From Kribbella capetownensis (GTDB lineage: Bacteria; Actinomycetota; Actinomycetes; Propionibacteriales; Kribbellaceae), in contig NZ_SJKD01000009.1 of NCBI RefSeq assembly GCF_004331485.1, forward strand, positions 248,001 through 312,000: 64,000 bases of DNA, given 5' to 3'. The position numbers and the translations under genes are program-made. This document shows, one piece after another, positions 1 to 11,030 of this stretch. The notes under the pieces were generated by a model. That model saw only the letters and a program-made list of their open reading frames with translations. It was not told the origin of the DNA and made no database searches. Each line of letters starts with the position of its first letter. Position 1 is the first letter of the stretch.

Positions 1-66
1 GGATGCATGGATTCGGGGGGTGGTTGGCATTGGACGAGGGTTGGTGGGGCGGGGGACGGTGGTGGG

Positions 67-984
67 GTGGATGTTGAGTTCGGGGTTTTGGTGGATGTCC
101 GGGAGGAGGGGGCGGGGTACTCGGCGGAACGGGTCGACGAGGTGGTGGTTGCCGACCGGCTCGGGTTCGTGGGGGCCTGGTTGTCGGAGCATCATCTGGC
201 CGCGGATGGCGTGTTGCCGTCGCCCTTGGTGATGGCGGGACTGCTCGCGGGACGGACGACGCGGATCCGGATCGGGACGAACGTGTTGGTGTTGCCGCTG
301 CACCATCCGTTGCGGGTCGCGGAGGACGCGGCCGTGCTCGACCTGGTCTCGGGTGGACGGTTCGTGCTGGGGGTCGGTCAGGGGTACGCCGAGCGCGAGT
401 TCGCCGCGTTCGGAGCCGATCGACGACGGCGCGGGGCACTGCTCGAAGAAGGCGTCGAGACGATCCGGCGGGCGTGGGCGGGCGAGCTGGCGGTGACACC
501 GCGGCCTGGCCATCGGATCCCGATCTACGCCGCTGGAGTGACGGCACCGGGGCTGCGGCGGGCGGCGCGAGTCGGCGACGGGGTGATCATCTACTGCGCC
601 ACCCCGGCGGATCTGATCGCCCGGCGGGAACTGCTGGACGAGGTCGTCGATCAACCTCCGCCGTTGATCTGCACCGGGATCATGCACGTCGACGAGGACG
701 CGGATCGCGCCTGGGCCGACGCGTCGCCCGGGATCGCTTACCTGGAAGGGGAAATCGCGTCGTACGGCGGGACCGAGCCACCGGCGCTGCGGCGGGAGGA
801 CTATCTGATCGGTACGCCGGAGGATGTCGCCGAGCGGCTGATCGAGTTGCACGCGGCGACCCGGTTCGTCCAGTTCGCGCACTGGTTGCGGCTTCCAACC
901 ATGTCGCACGAGGCGGCGCTGCGGTCTCTCGAATTGGTTGCAGCTCGGGTGATTCCCGCCGTACGGGCTGGTGCTGGAGGCTAG
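67..984 (+). CDS. LLM-class flavin-dependent oxidoreductase (luciferase-like fold)
   Basis: Predicted F420- or FMN-dependent oxidoreductase of the bacterial luciferase superfamily, a cytosolic TIM barrel. The sequence shows family hallmarks: an early strand reading EFGVLVD, then GAWLSEHH, the RIRIGTNVLVLPLHHP strand, the VSGGRFVLGVGQGY strand, and a late IGTPEDVAERL segment. The length of 305 aa is slightly short of the usual 320-350 aa. The frame is open from position 7, but the first 20 residues are low-complexity Gly/Trp and unlike the family, so the GTG at 67 just before the first barrel strand is preferred. The substrate cannot be told from sequence. The following lipoprotein gene starts 30 bases downstream on the same strand and may be co-transcribed. 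Confidence 0.8.
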   Translation: MDVEFGVLVDVREEGAGYSAERVDEVVVADRLGFVGAWLSEHHLAADGVLPSPLVMAGLLAGRTTRIRIGTNVLVLPLHHPLRVAEDAAVLDLVSGGRFVLGVGQGYAEREFAAFGADRRRRGALLEEGVETIRRAWAGELAVTPRPGHRIPIYAAGVTAPGLRRAARVGDGVIIYCATPADLIARRELLDEVVDQPPPLICTGIMHVDEDADRAWADASPGIAYLEGEIASYGGTEPPALRREDYLIGTPEDVAERLIELHAATRFVQFAHWLRLPTMSHEAALRSLELVAARVIPAVRAGAGG

Positions 985-1014
985 CTTGGGTGCAGGACGA
1001 CCTGAGGAGACGGC

Positions 1015-2175
1015 GTGGGCGGGACGAGGGTCAGGCAGCGGGGACGGGCCGTGGTGGTTTTGACCGCGCTGGCGTTGGCGGCGGGGTGCTCCGATGACGG
1101 TGGAGCGACGACGGCGGGTCCCGGCACCTCCGCACCCAGTACGACGCCCGCACCGAGCAGCACCGGTACGACGTCCAGCGTGGCGCCGAGCACCAGTCAG
1201 CAAGGGCCGGTGAAGCTGACGGTGGCGTCGACGGTGGCGACCGGGATCGACGTACCGTGGGGGCTCGCGTTCCTGCCGGACCAGAGTGCGCTCGTGGCGG
1301 AGCGGGATTCGGCCAAGATCAAGCGGATCGCCGGCGGGCAGGTGAACGAGGTCGGCGAGGTGGACGACGTCGACCCGTCGTCCGAGGGTGGACTGCTCGG
1401 GCTGGCCGTGGATCCGGGGTACCCGGCTAAGCCGTACATCTACGCCTACTACTCCGCCGGCGACGACAACCGGATCGCCCGGATCACGTACCAGAACAAC
1501 AAACTGTCCGACCAGCAGGTGATCCTCGACGGGATCCCACAGTCGGCGGTCCACAACGGCGGGCGACTGCGGTTCGGCCCGGACGGGTACCTGTACGCCG
1601 GCACCGGTGACGGGTCCGACCGGCCGAACTCCCAGGACGACGGGTCGCTGGGAGGGAAGATCCTGCGCATCACCACCGACGGCAAGGCAGCGCCCGGGAA
1701 TCCGGACGGCCGGCTCTGGTTCACCAAGGGCCACCGCAACGTGCAAGGCCTCGCCTTCGACGGCAAGCAGTTGTACGCCGCGGAGTTCGGACAGAACACC
1801 TGGGATGAGCTCAACGTGATCACCGCGGGCACGAACTACGGCTGGCCGGCCGCGGAGGGCGTGAGCGGACTCGACGGCATGGCGGACCCGATCGCGCAGT
1901 GGCACACCAGCGACGCGTCGCCGAGCGGGATCGCGTTCGCGCAGGGACACATCTTCATGGCCTCGCTCCGCGGCGAGCGGTTGTGGGCCATACCAGTTGC
2001 CGACGGCAAGCGAACCGGTGAACCGCAGGCGTTCTTCACCAACCAGTTCGGGCGGCTGCGCACGGTCGAGGCCGCGCCGGACGGCTCGCTGTGGCTGACC
2101 ACCTCCAACACCGACGGCCGCGGCGGCACCCGCGACGGCGACGACAGAATTCTCCGGATCACCATCAGCCGTTGA
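1015..2175 (+). CDS. PQQ-dependent sugar dehydrogenase-like lipoprotein
   Basis: A 386 aa six-bladed beta-propeller protein of the soluble glucose/sorbosone dehydrogenase (GSDH, YliI-like) family, predicted to oxidise sugars with PQQ outside the membrane. The N-terminus has Arg residues, a hydrophobic stretch and a lipobox LAAGC with Cys25 as lipidation site. A Ser/Thr/Pro-rich linker of about 35 residues follows, then the propeller from about residue 64. Family motifs seen are DVPWGLAFLPD, GGLLGLAVDP, HNGGRLRFGPDGYLYAGTGDG, GHRNVQGLAF, EFGQNTWDELN and GTNYGWP. The GTG start has a GAGGAG ribosome site 6 bases upstream. Whether PQQ is actually made by this organism is not shown here; some family members lack activity. 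Confidence 0.85.
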   Translation: MGGTRVRQRGRAVVVLTALALAAGCSDDGGATTAGPGTSAPSTTPAPSSTGTTSSVAPSTSQQGPVKLTVASTVATGIDVPWGLAFLPDQSALVAERDSAKIKRIAGGQVNEVGEVDDVDPSSEGGLLGLAVDPGYPAKPYIYAYYSAGDDNRIARITYQNNKLSDQQVILDGIPQSAVHNGGRLRFGPDGYLYAGTGDGSDRPNSQDDGSLGGKILRITTDGKAAPGNPDGRLWFTKGHRNVQGLAFDGKQLYAAEFGQNTWDELNVITAGTNYGWPAAEGVSGLDGMADPIAQWHTSDASPSGIAFAQGHIFMASLRGERLWAIPVADGKRTGEPQAFFTNQFGRLRTVEAAPDGSLWLTTSNTDGRGGTRDGDDRILRITISR

Positions 2176-2184
2176 CCGACAACC

Positions 2185-2210
2185 GTTTCAAGGCTTTGCG
2201 CGTCTGGTAC
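2185..2210 (+). promoter_or_regulatory. Candidate SigB/SigF-type stress promoter
   Basis: GTTT at 2185-2188 is followed 16 bases later by TGGTAC at 2205-2210, close to the actinobacterial general-stress sigma consensus GTTT-N15/16-GGGTA. It lies directly upstream of a gene with a general-stress-protein domain. A 7-bp inverted repeat (AAGGCTT at 2190-2196, AAGCCTT at 2221-2227) brackets the -10 element. Confidence 0.35.
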
Positions 2211-2258
2211 TAGTGGGGGGAAGCCTTACAGCACAGCCGGTTGAGGGAGGAGTTGGTG

Positions 2259-2786
2259 ATGCGGCCCGACCAGGTGTCCGTTGTCCCTAGCAGTGTGGTC
2301 GCTTCGGTGAGCACCTTCGAGGATGCTCAGCAGACGGTCAGCTATCTGCGCAGTTACGGGATGGAAGCGGGCAGCCTGGAGGTGGTCGGATCAGACCTGA
2401 GACAGGCGCGGAGAAAGCGCGTCGTCCCGGTCGCCAAGCTGACCGGCCTCGGCGCCTTACAAGGCGCGCTGCTCGGCATCCTCGCCGCCGTCTTCATCAC
2501 CCTCGTCGCCGAGACGACCCTGACCGGCCTTGCCGTCGTCGTCTGGGGCTTCGTGTACGGCGCACTGATCGGTGCGCTGTGGGGATTGTTCCGGGGACTC
2601 GTGCGGAACCGGCCGGACGCGGTGACGACCGAGGTCGTGCCGACGCGCTTCGAGGTGCGCTGTCCGTCCGGGGAACTGTCGGTCGCGCGGACGCTGCTCG
2701 CGGACGCCACGGACGCCGACGACGACGGCCGGGTCGAACGCGAGGTCATCGCGAACGCACCCCACAAGGACAAGAAAGCAGCCTGA
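2259..2786 (+). CDS. General stress protein 17M-like (YflT domain) membrane protein
   Basis: A 175 aa protein with an N-terminal YflT-like domain (residues about 8-50; VASVSTFEDAQQTVSYLRS and GSLEVVGSDL), then a Gly/Ala-rich hydrophobic pair of segments (about 65-115, with GALQGALLGILAA and GFVYGALIGALWGLF) that look like two membrane helices or a glycine-zipper hairpin, then a polar tail. In other actinobacteria this family is induced by stress; its molecular role is unknown. The ATG at 2259 is chosen over an upstream TTG because GGGAGGAG at 2245-2252 is placed 6 bases before it. A possible stress sigma promoter sits about 50 bases upstream. Confidence 0.75.
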   Translation: MRPDQVSVVPSSVVASVSTFEDAQQTVSYLRSYGMEAGSLEVVGSDLRQARRKRVVPVAKLTGLGALQGALLGILAAVFITLVAETTLTGLAVVVWGFVYGALIGALWGLFRGLVRNRPDAVTTEVVPTRFEVRCPSGELSVARTLLADATDADDDGRVEREVIANAPHKDKKAA

Positions 2787-2794
2787 AACCGCGT

Positions 2795-2827
2795 CGGACC
2801 CCCGCAGGTGATACCCGCGGGGGTCCG
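2795..2827. terminator. Bidirectional intrinsic terminator-like hairpin
   Basis: CGGACCCCCGC at 2795-2805 pairs with GCGGGGGTCCG at 2817-2827, an 11-bp perfect stem with an 11-base loop. It lies between the convergent stress-protein gene and gatB and could serve both. There is no clear T-tract, as is common in actinobacteria. Confidence 0.6.
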
Positions 2828-2837
2828 GCGACCGGGC

Positions 2838-4334
2838 CTAGATGCCGAGCTTGGCGTTCAGCAACTCGCGGACCTTGGCAGCGTCCGCTTGACCGCGCAT
2901 GTCCTTCATGACCGCGCCGATCAGGGCACCGGCCGCGGCCGGCTTGCCGGAGTTGACCTTCTCGACCACGTCCGGGTTGGCCGCGATCGCACGGTCGATG
3001 GCCTCGATCAGAGCCGAGTCGTCAGAGACCAGAGCAAGGCCGCGGGCCGCAATGATCTCGTCGATCGTGCCTTCACCCTTGAGCAGACCGTCGAAGACCT
3101 GACGGGCCAGCTTGTCGTTCAGCTCGCCCTTGTCGACCCGAGCCTGGACGTTGGAGACATCAGTCGGACTGATGCCCAGCTCACCCAGGTCCTTGCCACT
3201 CTCGTTCGCGGCGCGTGCGAGCTCACCCAGCCACCACTTCTTGGCGGCGGCGGGGCTCACGCCGAGGTCCACGGTCGTGACGATCAACTCGAGCGCGTTG
3301 CCGTTGATGACGTCGCGCATCTCGAGATCGGTGAAGCCCCACTCCTCCTGCAGCCGGACCCGGCGCAGTGAAGGTGCCTCCGGCAACGAGGCGCGGATCT
3401 CCTCGACCCACTCGCGCGACGGCGCGACCGGGACCAGGTCGGGCTCCGGGAAGTACCGGTAGTCCTCGGCGTCGGACTTCTCCCGGCCGGAGGTGGTGAT
3501 GCCGGTGTCCTCGTGCCAGTGCCGGGTCTCCTGCAGGACCTTGCCGCCGGCGGACAGCACCGCCGCCTGCCGGGTGATCTCGTACGTCACCGCGCGCTCG
3601 ACCGAGCGGAAAGAGTTCACGTTCTTCGTCTCGGTCCGGGTGCCGAGAACAGTCGAGCCGGAAGGCTTCAGCGAGACGTTCGCGTCACAACGCAGCGAGC
3701 CCTGGTCCATCCGGACGTCGGAGACGCCGAGCGCGAGCAGCAGGTCGCGCAGCATGCTCACGTACGCGCGCGCCACCGCGGCGGCCTTCTCCCCCGGCAC
3801 CTCGATCGTCTTGGTGACGATCTCGATCAGCGGGATGCCGGCCCGGTTGTAGTCGACCAGCGAGTGCGAGGCCCCGTGGATCCGGCCGGTCGCGCCACCG
3901 ACGTGGGTGGACTTGCCGGTGTCCTCCTCCATGTGGGCGCGCTCGATCTCGATCCGGTACGTCTCACCGTCGACGACCACTTCGGTCCACCCGTTGTACG
4001 CGATCGGCTCGTCGTACTGGGAGGTCTGGAAGTTCTTCGGCATGTCCGGGTAGAAGTAGTTCTTCCGGGCGAACCGGCACCACTCGGCGATCTCGCAGTT
4101 CAGCGCCAGGCCGATCTTGATCGCGGACTCGACGCCACGCCGGTTCACCACCGGCAGCGCGCCGGGCAGGCCGAGGCAGACTGGGCAGGTCTGCGTGTTC
4201 GGCGGCGCGCCGAACTCGGTCGGGCAGCCGCAGAACATCTTCGACTTCGTGTTCAGCTCGACGTGGACCTCGAGGCCCATCACCGGGTCGTACTGCGCCA
4301 GTGCGTCGTCGATCTCGAGGACGTCGGCGGTCAT
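2838..4334 (-). CDS. gatB: Asp-tRNA(Asn)/Glu-tRNA(Gln) amidotransferase subunit B
   Basis: GatB binds mischarged Glu-tRNA(Gln) or Asp-tRNA(Asn), activates the carboxylate with ATP and receives ammonia from GatA. The 498 aa sequence has the family signatures [51 protein letters not shown], and IRMDQG-type [17 protein letters not shown], ending in the YqeY-like tRNA-binding tail. The start is set at the ATG preceded by GGAGGTGA 4 bases upstream, not at the end of the longer open frame. Its ATG overlaps the gatA stop as ATGA, so it is translationally coupled and last in gatC-gatA-gatB. Presence of GatCAB implies that at least one of GlnRS or AsnRS is missing. Confidence 0.97.
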   Translation of the reverse strand: MTADVLEIDDALAQYDPVMGLEVHVELNTKSKMFCGCPTEFGAPPNTQTCPVCLGLPGALPVVNRRGVESAIKIGLALNCEIAEWCRFARKNYFYPDMPKNFQTSQYDEPIAYNGWTEVVVDGETYRIEIERAHMEEDTGKSTHVGGATGRIHGASHSLVDYNRAGIPLIEIVTKTIEVPGEKAAAVARAYVSMLRDLLLALGVSDVRMDQGSLRCDANVSLKPSGSTVLGTRTETKNVNSFRSVERAVTYEITRQAAVLSAGGKVLQETRHWHEDTGITTSGREKSDAEDYRYFPEPDLVPVAPSREWVEEIRASLPEAPSLRRVRLQEEWGFTDLEMRDVINGNALELIVTTVDLGVSPAAAKKWWLGELARAANESGKDLGELGISPTDVSNVQARVDKGELNDKLARQVFDGLLKGEGTIDEIIAARGLALVSDDSALIEAIDRAIAANPDVVEKVNSGKPAAAGALIGAVMKDMRGQADAAKVRELLNAKLGI

Positions 4335-5836
4335 CGGGTCACCTCCAGCTCCGGAGCCTTGGTCATCAGTACGCCGCCCCACTGCTCGGCCAGCGCGGAC
4401 TCCAGCGCGGCGCCGACGGTGTAGCACAGGTCGTCGCGCAGCACCGGCGCCATCACGTGGAAGCCGACCGGCATGTTGTCCTCGTCGGCCAGGCCACACG
4501 GGAACGACGCGGCCGCGTTGCCGGCCAGGTTGGACGGGATCGTGCAGAGGTCGTTCTTGTACATCGCGATCGGGTCGTCGATCCGGTCGCCGATCGCGAA
4601 CGCCGTCGTCGGCGTCGCCGGCGAGACGAGGACGTCGACCTGGTGGTAGGCGTTCTCGAAGTCGCGGGCGATCAGCGTCCGCACCTTCTGCGCCTGGCCG
4701 TAGTACGCGTCGTAGTACCCACTCGACAACGCGTGCGTGCCGAGCATGATCCGGCGCTTCACCTCGGCGCCGAAGCCGGCCTCACGGGTCAGGTTCATCA
4801 CCTTCTCCGCGCTGTTCGTACCGTCGTCGCCGACCCGCAACCCGTACCGCATCGCGTCGAACTTGGCCAGGTTGGACGACGCCTCGCTCGGCAGGATCAG
4901 GTAGTACGCCGGCAGCGCGTACTGGAAGTGCGGGCAGGAGACCTCGACCACCTCGGCGCCGAGCTTGGTGAGCAGCTCGACCGCCTCGTGGAAACGCGCC
5001 TCGACACCCGGCTGGTATCCCTCGCCGCCGAGCTCCTTGACCACGCCGACGCGCAGGCCTGCCACGTCACCGTTGCGGGCCGCCGCGACGACGGCCGGGA
5101 CCGGCTGGTCGATCGAGGTCGAGTCCATCGGGTCGTAGCCGGCGATCGCCTCGTGCAGCAGCGCCGCGTCGAGCGTCGTCCGAGCACACGGTCCAGGCGT
5201 GTCGAGCGAAGACGCCAGCGCGATCAGCCCGTACCGCGAGGTCCCGCCGTACGTCGGCTTGACCCCGACCGTCCCGGTGAACGCGCCGGGCTGCCGGATC
5301 GAGCCGCCGGTGTCGGTGCCGATCGCGAGCGGTGCCTCGTACGCCGCGAGCGCGGCCGACGACCCACCGCCGGAACCACCCGGGATCCGGCCGAGGTCCC
5401 ACGGGTTGTGGGTCGTGCCGTACGCCGAGTTCTCCGTCGAGGAGCCCATCGCGAACTCGTCCATGTTGGTCTTGCCGAGGATGACGATGCCGGCCGCCTT
5501 CAGCCGCTTCACCATCGTCGAGTCGTACGGCGGCTTCCAGCCCTCGAGGATCTTCGAGCCGGCCGTGGTCGGAATGCCCTCTTGGGTGAGCACGTCCTTC
5601 AGCGCCAGCGGGACACCGGCCAGCGGCGCGAGCTCCTCGCCCGCCGCCCGGCGCGTGTCCACTGCGGCGGCCTGCGCCAGCGCGCCCTCGGTGTCAATAT
5701 GCAGGAACGCGTGCACGTCAGCGTCGACGGCGGCGATCCGGTCCAGATGCGCCTGGGTGATCTCCACCGAGCTGGCCTGGCCGGACGTCATCAGCTCCGC
5801 GAGCTCTGCCGCGGTCTTGCGGATCAGGTCACTCAT
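4331..5836 (-). CDS. gatA: Asp-tRNA(Asn)/Glu-tRNA(Gln) amidotransferase subunit A
   Basis: GatA is the glutaminase/amidase subunit that frees ammonia from glutamine and channels it to GatB. The 501 aa protein is an amidase-signature enzyme with the Ser-cisSer-Lys triad readable as Lys80 ([10 protein letters not shown]), Ser155 (PGGSGGGSS) and Ser179 ([12 protein letters not shown]). These positions are one off from those of characterised GatA enzymes. The ATG has a strong GGAGGAGG site that overlaps the gatC end; the gatC stop lies 1 base upstream of the gatA start. Length and motifs are complete. Confidence 0.97.
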   Translation of the reverse strand: MSDLIRKTAAELAELMTSGQASSVEITQAHLDRIAAVDADVHAFLHIDTEGALAQAAAVDTRRAAGEELAPLAGVPLALKDVLTQEGIPTTAGSKILEGWKPPYDSTMVKRLKAAGIVILGKTNMDEFAMGSSTENSAYGTTHNPWDLGRIPGGSGGGSSAALAAYEAPLAIGTDTGGSIRQPGAFTGTVGVKPTYGGTSRYGLIALASSLDTPGPCARTTLDAALLHEAIAGYDPMDSTSIDQPVPAVVAAARNGDVAGLRVGVVKELGGEGYQPGVEARFHEAVELLTKLGAEVVEVSCPHFQYALPAYYLILPSEASSNLAKFDAMRYGLRVGDDGTNSAEKVMNLTREAGFGAEVKRRIMLGTHALSSGYYDAYYGQAQKVRTLIARDFENAYHQVDVLVSPATPTTAFAIGDRIDDPIAMYKNDLCTIPSNLAGNAAASFPCGLADEDNMPVGFHVMAPVLRDDLCYTVGAALESALAEQWGGVLMTKAPELEVTR

Positions 5837-5837
5837 G

Positions 5838-6134
5838 TCAGTCCTCCTCCAGGATCCGCGGCACCCGGAATCGCTGCTCCTCGGCGGCCGGCGCACCGGA
5901 CAGCGCCTGCTCGGGTGTGAGGCACGGCACGTTCTCGTCCGCGCGCATCACGTTGGTGAGCGGGAGGGCATGCGAGGTCGGCGGGATGTCGTCCGCGGCC
6001 ACCTGGCTGACCTGCCCGACCCAGGTGATGATCTGGTCGAGCTGCGGTGCGAGGTGGTCGAGCTCGTCGTCGGTGAGCTCGATCCGCGCCAGTCGCGCCA
6101 GGTGCGCGACCTCTTCGCGGGTAATCGATGGCAT
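5838..6134 (-). CDS. gatC: Asp-tRNA(Asn)/Glu-tRNA(Gln) amidotransferase subunit C
   Basis: GatC is a small clamp that wraps and stabilises the GatA-GatB interface. This 98 aa protein has the expected size and motifs: [21 protein letters not shown] near the start, [11 protein letters not shown], then [16 protein letters not shown] and the C-terminal [10 protein letters not shown]. It is first of the three-gene operon. No good ribosome site precedes the ATG at 6134; a TAGGAT -10-like hexamer lies on this strand at 6194-6199, leaving a leader of about 55 bases. Confidence 0.95.
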   Translation of the reverse strand: MPSITREEVAHLARLARIELTDDELDHLAPQLDQIITWVGQVSQVAADDIPPTSHALPLTNVMRADENVPCLTPEQALSGAPAAEEQRFRVPRILEED

Positions 6135-6359
6135 GAACTGATCCAATGGTTTCTTGAGGATTGACCGGGGTGAATTCGGCCCGGACCCGGCCATCCTAGT
6201 GGGCTCGTGTATCGGCTGCGTTTCCTTGTCCCCCGGGCTGTGGACAACGCTGCGTGTTCGATCGCCGAGAGGGCCGGGCGTGTCTTCGGGTTCCGCTCTG
6301 TAACATGGGCCACGACAGGGCGTTACGCGCAAGGTGATCGGCTGGGAGATGATCGTTCG

Positions 6360-7007
6360 GTGTTCCTGCTGCGCTTGATCATCCCGGACCGGCCCGGTTC
6401 GCTCGGCACCGTGGCCACCGCCCTCGGTGAGGTGAACGCCGACATCCACGCGATCGAGATCGTCGAGCACCGCCGTGAGAACGGCACCGCCGTCGACGAC
6501 ATCGTCGTGGACGTGCCGACCGGCGTACTGCCGGACCGACTCGTCTCCGCGTGCAACAGCGTCGCGGACGTCGAGGTCATCTGGTTCTCCCGGTACGGCG
6601 CCGGCGGCGGACTGCACATGGACCTCGAGGCCGTCGAGCAGATGACGTCTGCTCCGGCCGACGCGATCGACATCCTGGTCGAGCAGTCACCGGCCGTGCT
6701 GCACGCCGACTGGGCCGCGCTGCTCGACGGCACGGGCAGTGAGGTGAAGGTCGCGCTCGAGACCAGCGCCACCCCGGAGTTCGGTGACGTGGCCGCGACG
6801 TGGCTGCCGCTGAAGAAGGCGACCACGATGGCGTCTCCGCTGGAGCACAAGGGTCTGGCGGAGTCGGTCTTGGTGGCGGCGCCGCTGGAGTCCGACCTCC
6901 GCATGCTGGTCATCGGGCGTCGTGGCGGGCCGGAGTTCCTGGCCTCCGAGGTGGCCCGGCTCAGCTACCTGGCGTCGTTGGCCGTCACCATCCGCGCCAC
7001 GGCCTGA
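6360..7007 (+). CDS. ACT domain-containing amino-acid-binding protein
   Basis: A 215 aa protein. Residues 1 to about 75 form an ACT domain (FLLRLIIPDRPGSLGTVATALGEVNADIHAIEIVE), the fold that binds amino acids and regulates metabolic enzymes. The rest (about 80-215; LVEQSPAVLHADWAALL, LVAAPLESDLRMLVIGRRGGPEF and YLASLAVTIRA) resembles a degenerate GAF-like sensory domain. No catalytic motif is seen. The GTG at 6360 matches the domain start; GGGAG at 6344-6348 is somewhat far, 11 bases upstream. The gene is divergent from gatC. Its regulatory partner is unknown. Confidence 0.75.
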   Translation: MFLLRLIIPDRPGSLGTVATALGEVNADIHAIEIVEHRRENGTAVDDIVVDVPTGVLPDRLVSACNSVADVEVIWFSRYGAGGGLHMDLEAVEQMTSAPADAIDILVEQSPAVLHADWAALLDGTGSEVKVALETSATPEFGDVAATWLPLKKATTMASPLEHKGLAESVLVAAPLESDLRMLVIGRRGGPEFLASEVARLSYLASLAVTIRATA

Positions 7008-7053
7008 CCGCCCAAGCGCACAGCGTCGTACGACTCGCCGTCGTTCGGCTCGC

Positions 7054-7278
7054 CTACGTGAACTTGAAGTAGGCGAGCGTCCACAGCCCTGCGATCACCA
7101 GCAGGACGACGACCCCGACCAGGGCCACGATCAGGATCGCCTGGCTGTTGCTGCCGGTGCGCTCCGGGAGGTCGAACTGGGTAGGCCCCCAGGGCCCACC
7201 GCCGTCGACCCGCTGGGATGCCTCGGGCGGCGGTTTGACCACCGCCCGGGCATCCCGCTTCTCGCGGGGGAACTTCAT
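7054..7278 (-). CDS. Small single-pass membrane protein
   Basis: A 74 aa protein with a basic, Pro-rich N-terminus (MKFPREKRDARAVVKPPPE), a polar linker, and one C-terminal membrane helix (about residues 50-70, AILIVALVGVVVLLVIAGLW) ending YFKFT. Topology suggests an N-in tail-anchored protein. The ATG at 7278 is preceded by GGAGG. The gene lies 22 bases downstream of the large Gln/Pro/Gly-rich membrane protein, also on the minus strand, so the two are probably an operon. The family is not recognised. Confidence 0.65.
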   Translation of the reverse strand: MKFPREKRDARAVVKPPPEASQRVDGGGPWGPTQFDLPERTGSNSQAILIVALVGVVVLLVIAGLWTLAYFKFT

Positions 7279-7300
7279 CCGGCCTCCGTTGTGCGCTTGC

Positions 7301-8806
7301 TCAGACGTAGAAGGTCTCGTAGCTGACCGAGATCCGCTGCGAGGCGTAGTCGTCCTCGCTGTTGCCGGTGATCTCGACCCGCCATCCGGCCACATAAGCA
7401 GCGTACGACTTGCCGTCACTGTGCTTGTCGACGTACTCCTTCACCGCGGCCACGTCCTCGCCCTTCAGCGCGCCGAACGCGTCGTTCACCGCGGCCGGGA
7501 ACGCCGTCTTCACGTCCGCCGGATCGCCGGACGCGCTCACCTCGAGCGACCGGATGCCCTCGCCCTTGCCGGCGTAGGAGTAGACCCGCTGCGAACCGTA
7601 CTTGCCGACCTGCTTGCTGCAGGAGCTCGTGCAGACGTACTTCTTCGTCTTCAGCGCGGCGACCAGCTGCGGCTCGGTCGTGTCGAACGCCTTTCGCGGC
7701 AGGTCGAGCGAGTCGGCGCCGGACTTGCCGCCGGACAGCTGCAGGTCGTCGCCGTCGTTGCGCAGTTCGAACTCGCCCCAGCTGCTGCCGACCTTCTGCG
7801 ACTTCTGGCCGGTCTTGACCGCGTCCTGGATCTTCTTGACCTCGCCGCCGCCGAACGTGTCGTTGCCGATCGCCTGCAGCGCGGCGTCGAAGGTGACGCC
7901 GGCGTTGTTGACGTTGTCCTCGTTCTGCGACCGCAGCAGGACGCCGAGGATGGTGCCGTCCTTCTGGAACTGGAAGACCGCCTCGGCCTCGGTGGCGCCG
8001 TCGTACTTGAAGCAGCCGCGGTGTGCACCCTGGTCGGTGTTGAACAGGTCGCTGCACCGGAACCCGATGCCCTGCAGCTTCTCGGTCGCGGTCTTCGCCT
8101 GACCGGTCGACTCGCCGAGCGAACCGTCGTCCTCGCCGTTGCTCTGGTTGCCGGTCGGCTGCGACTGCCCGTTGGTGGGACCCGCCTCGGGCTTGTCGTC
8201 ACCGCCGAGGGCGCGGACACCGAGGAAGATCAGCAGTCCGATCAGCACGATGCCGACGACACCGCCACCGATCACCAGCGGCATCTTGTCCTTGCTGATG
8301 CCACCGGGACCCTTGCCGGAACCGCCCTGCTGCCACTGCTGCTGGCCGGACTGACCGCCTTGCTGCTGGTGCCAACCGCCCTGCTGCTGGCCCTGCTGAC
8401 CCCACGGCTGCTGCTGGTAGGAGCCGCCGCCTTGCTGCTGCTGCGGGGAGCGCTGACCCCAACCGCCCTGGCCCTGGCCCGGTTGATCCTGCTGACCCTG
8501 ACCGGGCTGGCCCTGCTGAGGCGGCTGCTGTGCCCACCCGCCACCCTGCTGCGGGGGCTGCCCTTGCTGCGGAGGCTGCCCTTGCGGGGGCTGCCCCTGC
8601 TGCGGCGGCTGGCCTTGCTGCGGGGGCCCTTGGCGTGGGGGCTGACCCTGTTGCGGCGGCTGCTGCGGGCGCTGCCCCCAACCGCCACCACCCTGGCCCG
8701 GCGGCTGTTGTCCCCAGCCGCCTTGACCTCCCTGTCCCCCTTGCTGCCCGCCCGGCTGGCCCCCCGGCTGCCCAGGACCCCACGGTCCCTGCGGCGGCGT
8801 CGTCAT
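7301..8806 (-). CDS. Membrane protein with long Gln/Gly/Pro-rich cytoplasmic tail
   Basis: A 501 aa protein not assigned to a named family. Residues 1 to about 170 are almost only Gln, Gly, Pro and Trp in imperfect repeats (QQGQPPQ, GGWGQQ). A single membrane helix follows (MPLVIGGGVVGIVLIGLLIFLG, about 177-198). The C-terminal ~300 residues are an ordered, probably extracytoplasmic domain with a short acidic Ser/Gly linker and two Cys pairs (FRCSDLFNTDQGAHRGCFKY; YVCTSSCSKQ) that could form disulfides. AGAAGGAG lies 6 bases before the ATG. The arrangement (disordered Pro-rich cytoplasmic tail, one helix, outer domain) is common in actinobacterial envelope proteins. Function is unknown. Confidence 0.8.
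   Translation of the reverse strand: MTTPPQGPWGPGQPGGQPGGQQGGQGGQGGWGQQPPGQGGGGWGQRPQQPPQQGQPPRQGPPQQGQPPQQGQPPQGQPPQQGQPPQQGGGWAQQPPQQGQPGQGQQDQPGQGQGGWGQRSPQQQQGGGSYQQQPWGQQGQQQGGWHQQQGGQSGQQQWQQGGSGKGPGGISKDKMPLVIGGGVVGIVLIGLLIFLGVRALGGDDKPEAGPTNGQSQPTGNQSNGEDDGSLGESTGQAKTATEKLQGIGFRCSDLFNTDQGAHRGCFKYDGATEAEAVFQFQKDGTILGVLLRSQNEDNVNNAGVTFDAALQAIGNDTFGGGEVKKIQDAVKTGQKSQKVGSSWGEFELRNDGDDLQLSGGKSGADSLDLPRKAFDTTEPQLVAALKTKKYVCTSSCSKQVGKYGSQRVYSYAGKGEGIRSLEVSASGDPADVKTAFPAAVNDAFGALKGEDVAAVKEYVDKHSDGKSYAAYVAGWRVEITGNSEDDYASQRISVSYETFYV
8330..8800. repeat. Low-complexity Gln/Gly/Pro codon repeat tract
   Basis: Degenerate short repeats built on CTGCTG, GGCTGCCC and CCGCCC units cover about 470 bases. 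On the minus strand they encode the N-terminal tail of the membrane protein above. Unit lengths are irregular, so length variation between strains by slippage is likely but not visible here. Confidence 0.7.
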
Positions 8807-8894
8807 ATTCGCTCCTTCTGAACCCACGTGTAGACGTGCAAAGTTAACAGTCCGACGGCTCAGTCCGGCCGCCGGATCCGTGGAATCCGGTGCG

Positions 8895-11009
<2,115 letters not shown>

Positions 11010-11030
11010 TTACAGGGACCTACCGACGTT

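Noticed and set aside
7148-8821. 557-codon frame antisense to the Gln-rich membrane protein, with Leu-rich stretch
   Set aside because: The Leu/Leu-Arg run is only the complement of Gln/Pro/Gly repeats; no helix pattern or ribosome site.
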